A DNA stretch of 35,633 nucleotides from Candidatus Aminicenantota bacterium (GTDB lineage Bacteria; Acidobacteriota; Aminicenantia; Aminicenantales; Aminicenantaceae), in the NCBI GenBank assembly GCA_020348385.1, contig CP070750.1, forward strand, positions 541,410 to 577,042, given 5' to 3'. Below the pieces are notes generated by a model. That model ran no database searches. It saw only the letters and a program-made list of their open reading frames with translations, and was not told the origin of the DNA. Positions 32,306 to 35,633 of the stretch are shown piece after piece. A program made the position numbers and the translations under genes. How positions within the stretch are numbered: the stretch's first letter is position 1; every line of letters begins with the position of its first letter.

Positions 32306-32361
32306 GAGGCCATCAATCATCTGGATCAGATTTTTTCATGCCCATGATTGGGAGGGTGGTT

Positions 32362-33741
32362 ATGTCTCTAGGCAAAGTTTTATCCGGTCTCATTTTCTTC
32401 GGTCTTGTCCTATCCCTCGTCTCTTGTGCTTCTGACGATAGGGCCGTTGATGCAAAAAATATCCGTTATCGTGTCGAAGTTCTCGCAGCGAATGTCGATC
32501 CAAGTAGGGTCCCGGACCGGCTGAACGCTGATTTCGATGAGGATAGTGAGATAGATCAGGTTATCTGGTCTCCTTCGTCCCTTGAAGTACGCTTGAGCGG
32601 AGGTGGAATGTTCCATTACACTGTCGGGGATATTGCCGGAGATTATCCCCCCAGTCAGCAGGAACTAAATTCAGCAACAAGATTGAATGACGTCAAGGTG
32701 TTCTCCTTGAATCGTGATGGAAGCTACCCGTCCATCTTAATGGCTGTTGAGCGGAAGACTCCCGAACGATGGGTGGAGCCAATTCTGCAGTGGATTGTGT
32801 TCAATGACGACGGTCACCTCGTTCTTAAAAGACTAAACAGCTTTCCTCTAGTAGGGCAGTCACTCGATTGCGCCTGGATTGCCTCCAGCAAGTTACCTGT
32901 CTGTTTCTATGCATCCTATGCAGGTGCTGCTGGAATGGGACTCAGTCGACTCATTGAGATTGATCCGAAAGGTTTCTGGCGCATTGCGCATAATTCTGAT
33001 TACCTGGCTTTCCGGAACCGGATGGGTAGATACAAGAGTGCAGTCCAAGAAGAACATACTAGTGCGAAGGAGGTAATCTTGTCGATGCGGGACACGGACC
33101 CGGAGACGATCGATTCTCTGCTGGCCGAGGGATGGACGGATGCTGCCAAGACCTTCCGGGATGAGGTTCGTAGCCTCGCTTATGGATTGAGAAACCAAAA
33201 TTTCATCTGTTGTAATGACATCACGAGGGAATATGGCTTACCATGGCCAGTTCAGCTCTCCCCAGCATATGATCAGCAGGAACCATCGTTGGGTCGTTGG
33301 ATGGATGGATTCATGATGCTGGGGGCATTGTTCACAGATTTCACAGGAGACGGATTGTTGGACTTGGTAGTGGTTGGACAGCACTCTGCCGTCTTTTCTG
33401 CGGTTCAAGATAAGGCCGGCACCTTTATTAACGGCAAGTACCACGGGCTTCCAGACGAGTATGCCAATGTATCAGGACCTAGGCTCCCAGCGAAAGAGAA
33501 TCTGATAGTACCACCTTGTGTCTATTACGGAATGGAGACTAAACAAGCATCACGAGAGGAATATATGGAGTGTTATGACCGAATGACGAACGAATGGTAT
33601 GAGGTCTCTCTTCCTGGGGGCCCGCATGCGATGGTGTTGGAGCATGTCATGTTCTGGGACAGTAATCAAGATGGGATGATTGATTTTGCGGTGCGGAAAG
33701 AGGACGGCTCATGGAACCTTCTCACTTTTATAGAGGAGTAA
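32362..33741 (+). CDS. Lipoprotein with VCBS/FG-GAP-like repeats
   Basis: 459 residues from ATG 32362, chosen because GGAGGG lies five bases upstream; ATGs at 32338 and 32344 are less suitable. The lipobox LVSC ends the signal (Cys22). Three sites have the DxDxDG-type look of FG-GAP/VCBS or calcium-binding repeats: 'NADFDEDSEID' (about 45-55), 'DFTGDGLLDLVVVG' (about 330-343) and 'WDSNQDGMIDFAV' near residue 435. I recognise no enzyme domain. The protein is probably anchored outside the cytoplasm. Transcription likely starts from 32277-32305. Confidence 0.72.
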   Translation: MSLGKVLSGLIFFGLVLSLVSCASDDRAVDAKNIRYRVEVLAANVDPSRVPDRLNADFDEDSEIDQVIWSPSSLEVRLSGGGMFHYTVGDIAGDYPPSQQELNSATRLNDVKVFSLNRDGSYPSILMAVERKTPERWVEPILQWIVFNDDGHLVLKRLNSFPLVGQSLDCAWIASSKLPVCFYASYAGAAGMGLSRLIEIDPKGFWRIAHNSDYLAFRNRMGRYKSAVQEEHTSAKEVILSMRDTDPETIDSLLAEGWTDAAKTFRDEVRSLAYGLRNQNFICCNDITREYGLPWPVQLSPAYDQQEPSLGRWMDGFMMLGALFTDFTGDGLLDLVVVGQHSAVFSAVQDKAGTFINGKYHGLPDEYANVSGPRLPAKENLIVPPCVYYGMETKQASREEYMECYDRMTNEWYEVSLPGGPHAMVLEHVMFWDSNQDGMIDFAVRKEDGSWNLLTFIEE

Positions 33742-33855
33742 TTCAGAATTTTCTGCGATTCTAACCAGGCGTTCCCTTTATCCAGAGGTAGATGCCAGTT
33801 TTCGTTTAAGCAACCATAAGCAAACGTAGGCGCTTTTAGGCATTTCTGGTGATAA
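33742..33855. other. Short gap upstream of the second GGGGAGAGGTCT copy
   Basis: Nothing recognisable was seen in these 114 bases beyond the end of the lipoprotein gene. Confidence 0.4.
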
Positions 33856-34005
33856 ATGGGGAGAGGTCTACTATTTCGTTCAATTGACTTAACATTCGCT
33901 GCTATTATAATAGTTATGATAGCTCTGATGGGGAAAATCAATGTCAAGCTTTACACGCCATCCACTAACCGTGAATTTCTCTTTTATCCATCAGAAGTGC
34001 AATAG
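33856..34005 (+). CDS. Possible 49-residue membrane peptide
   Basis: ATG 33856 to TAG 34005 encodes a basic N-terminus (MGRGLLFRSID), one hydrophobic stretch (about residues 12-26, LTFAAIIIVMIALMG) and a polar tail. It ends 12 bases before the sulfatase-like gene. A weak GGTG precedes the start. A strong promoter (33884-33911) lies inside it, so it may be only a leader. A frame-shifted relative of its N-terminus can be read at 32235, within the repeat. Low confidence. Confidence 0.25.
   Translation: MGRGLLFRSIDLTFAAIIIVMIALMGKINVKLYTPSTNREFLFYPSEVQ
33884..33911 (+). promoter_or_regulatory. Promoter of the sulfatase-like gene
   Basis: TTGACT (33884-33889), 16 bp, and TATAAT (33906-33911). 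It would give a leader of about 100 bases before ATG 34018, which has AAGGGGG upstream (34006-34012). Confidence 0.65.
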
Positions 34006-34017
34006 AAGGGGGAAAAG

Positions 34018-35633
34018 ATGTTAAAGCCGAAAGGAGTGATGTTTCTCACTCTGGTTTTTATGTTGATGGGACTGAGCTGCTCTAGATCTGAATCGGATCA
34101 GACGCTTCTCACAGCCGAGCTGCCTCTTCACCTTGAAGATCACCTGGATGCCGCCCTGATTGAGGGTTCCGAGGTCCCAACGGATGTCCTCGATCCTGTT
34201 GAGTGGCGCTTCGACGAGACACAGCCGGAGTGGAAGGCGGCGGTTCCTTGGAACCGTACAATCGAGCCGGCGCAGCTGACGCAGATCGAGGACAGCTTGC
34301 GCGTGACTCTGACCGAAGCCACCCGCAATTCTAACGGTAAACCGCGAGGCGGCCTCTCAATCGATCTGCCCAACTGGCGACGCGCCGACTGGGCTTATGT
34401 CCTGGTGCAGGCGCGCACTTACGAGGAGGTCACTCATATCGGGATCGGATTCAACCTGCGTGAAGGATCGGGGACGGCTACTGACATCCCGTATCCGTAT
34501 GCCTGTAGAGGCGACAGGACCATCGTTGTCAGGGACGGAACAGTCCACACCTATCTGATGCGAACCGATTTATCAGACCCGGAGTTCTGTAGATATGAGG
34601 ACCCGTGGCAGGAGCTTGGCCTCTGGTTCTTTGGTGCCGACGAACCGGCCAGCATCGACATCCTGTCGGTGAGCATCCTCCCCAAGGAGGCCGCGTACGC
34701 CAACGCAGGCGTAGGCGTGTGCACGGAGGAGGTCCTAGATTATGATGGATACACCGGGGCCCACCGCCGCACCCTGTATGCGCACACGCCGGGAAGGCTC
34801 GAATACCGGGTGCGGGTACCCGAGGCCGGGCGGCTCGACTTGGGGCTCGGGGTGCTGCGAGAGGATGTCCCGGTGAGCTTCCGGGTCACCGCGGAACCGG
34901 AGGGCGGCAAGGCCGAGAATCTGCTTGAGGAGACCTACGCCGACCAGGAGCGCTGGGCACAGCTGTCGGTGGATCTGTCGCACTTGGCGGGGCTGACCAT
35001 CACCCTTGCGCTGGAGGCGGACGCCGAGAGAGCCGGTACCATAGCCCTGTGGGCGGCGCCGACGCTGACCGGCGCACGCGCCACTGAGAAGCCCAACATC
35101 ATCTTCTACGTCATCGATGGCGGTGGTGCCGATCACATGAGCGTCTACGGCCACAACCGCCGCACCACTCCGAATCTCGAGAGATTGGCGGGCGAGGGCG
35201 TAGTCTTCGAGCATGCCTACAGTAATAGCAGTTGGACAGGAGTCTCTACCCCGTCGTTTATGACCTCGCTGCACACTAGCGCGCTGGGCGGCTATAAGGG
35301 CTGGGGTAACCCGATGCTCCCGGAGCAGGAGGTGACGATGGCCTACCACCTGCACCGGGCCGGCTACCAGACGGCAGTCTTCACTGTGAACCCCTATGCC
35401 AGCACCCGCGCTGGCCTTGAGCGAGGCGTCGACGTGCTTCGATATTCGGGCACTGAATATAATTCCATGTTTTCTGCAGCTGTGCATGAGGACTTCTGGA
35501 GATGGCGCGAGGCTTATCCCGGTGAACCCTACTGGGCGCACTTTCAGACCGAGGACTTACACTGGGTTTGGTCTCCCAAGGTGGTGACCCCCTTCGCAGG
35601 CCTTTACGTCAGCCCTGAGTTGCGGGAGCGTTA
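34018..35633 (+). CDS. Sulfatase-fold lipoprotein, 3' truncated by the window end
   Basis: 538 residues are visible and no stop is reached. The lipobox LSC (about residues 19-21) marks a lipoprotein. Residues about 30-350 form a beta-rich N-terminal region without a family I know. From about 359 the alkaline-phosphatase/sulfatase fold begins: 'KPNIIFYVIDGGGADHMSVYGHNRRTTPNLERLAGEGVVFEHAYS', with Asp367 as metal ligand. The nucleophile position is S410-T-P-S-F (canonical C/S-x-P-x-R), so the Arg needed for formylglycine formation is Phe. It may therefore be a phosphohydrolase, a transferase or inactive. Codons are much more GC-rich than in neighbouring genes, which suggests transfer. Transcribed from 33884-33911. 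Confidence 0.8.
   Translation, partial: MLKPKGVMFLTLVFMLMGLSCSRSESDQTLLTAELPLHLEDHLDAALIEGSEVPTDVLDPVEWRFDETQPEWKAAVPWNRTIEPAQLTQIEDSLRVTLTEATRNSNGKPRGGLSIDLPNWRRADWAYVLVQARTYEEVTHIGIGFNLREGSGTATDIPYPYACRGDRTIVVRDGTVHTYLMRTDLSDPEFCRYEDPWQELGLWFFGADEPASIDILSVSILPKEAAYANAGVGVCTEEVLDYDGYTGAHRRTLYAHTPGRLEYRVRVPEAGRLDLGLGVLREDVPVSFRVTAEPEGGKAENLLEETYADQERWAQLSVDLSHLAGLTITLALEADAERAGTIALWAAPTLTGARATEKPNIIFYVIDGGGADHMSVYGHNRRTTPNLERLAGEGVVFEHAYSNSSWTGVSTPSFMTSLHTSALGGYKGWGNPMLPEQEVTMAYHLHRAGYQTAVFTVNPYASTRAGLERGVDVLRYSGTEYNSMFSAAVHEDFWRWREAYPGEPYWAHFQTEDLHWVWSPKVVTPFAGLYVSPELRER

Noticed and set aside
32090..32320. Minus-strand 76-residue ORF ending in PDSNWR
   Set aside because: This peptide is the known artefact of reading antisense through a tRNA T arm; it overlaps the tRNA-Arg fragment and the leader repeat.
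34735..35541. 268-residue minus-strand ORF
   Set aside because: It is antisense to the sulfatase-like gene, has no recognisable motif and arises from the high GC content.

Overview
The window looks like chromosomal DNA of a Gram-negative bacterium of the Acidobacteriota / Candidatus Aminicenantes type. This is inferred from content, not from a marker gene. The content is PadR-controlled MacB/FtsX-like permeases with an N-terminal prefix domain, a zinc-ribbon Ser/Thr kinase with TPRs, many secreted or lipoprotein hydrolases, and moderate GC with long lysine-rich proteins. No prophage, CRISPR array or complete insertion sequence was seen.

Layout. 1-10.1 kb: the 3' part of a permease gene, an M16 metalloprotease, a convergent Ser/Thr kinase, then a BlaI-type repressor with a BlaR1-type M56 protease that carries an unusual charged C-terminal half. 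10.1-10.36 kb: a gene-free stretch built of nested inverted repeats. 10.36-14.95 kb (minus strand): a DUF2961/GH172 hydrolase, an S10 carboxypeptidase-like protein, a GNAT acetyltransferase and a DUF1624-type membrane acyltransferase. 15.2 kb: a small ribbon-helix-helix-like protein with a GTG start. 15.6-18.6 kb (minus strand): a permease and its PadR regulator, preceded by two matching operator-like palindromes 52 bp apart around a good promoter. 18.7-24.4 kb (plus strand): an S41 protease, an unknown lipoprotein and a GH42-like hydrolase. 24.4-30.5 kb: a multi-PAS/GAF histidine kinase, an m5U RNA methyltransferase, a K+ channel with a TrkA/RCK domain, and RmuC, which is convergent with the channel and shares its stop-codon bases.

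30.6 kb to the end is more accessory in character. It has an intact tRNA-Lys(CTT); a gene-poor stretch with DnaA-box-like motifs, hairpins and four 10-11 bp-spaced TTAACA-like repeats ahead of a small secreted protein; a 3' fragment of tRNA-Arg(CCT); a VCBS/FG-GAP-like lipoprotein; and a visibly GC-richer, 3'-truncated sulfatase-fold lipoprotein whose catalytic motif is non-canonical. That last gene runs off the end of the window.

The observations most worth following are the PadR double operator, the Pho-box-like array, the in-frame internal start in the M56 gene, the nested-repeat element at 10.1-10.36 kb, the tRNA-Arg remnant and the atypical sulfatase. I did not find a multi-gene system that I can confidently call new.
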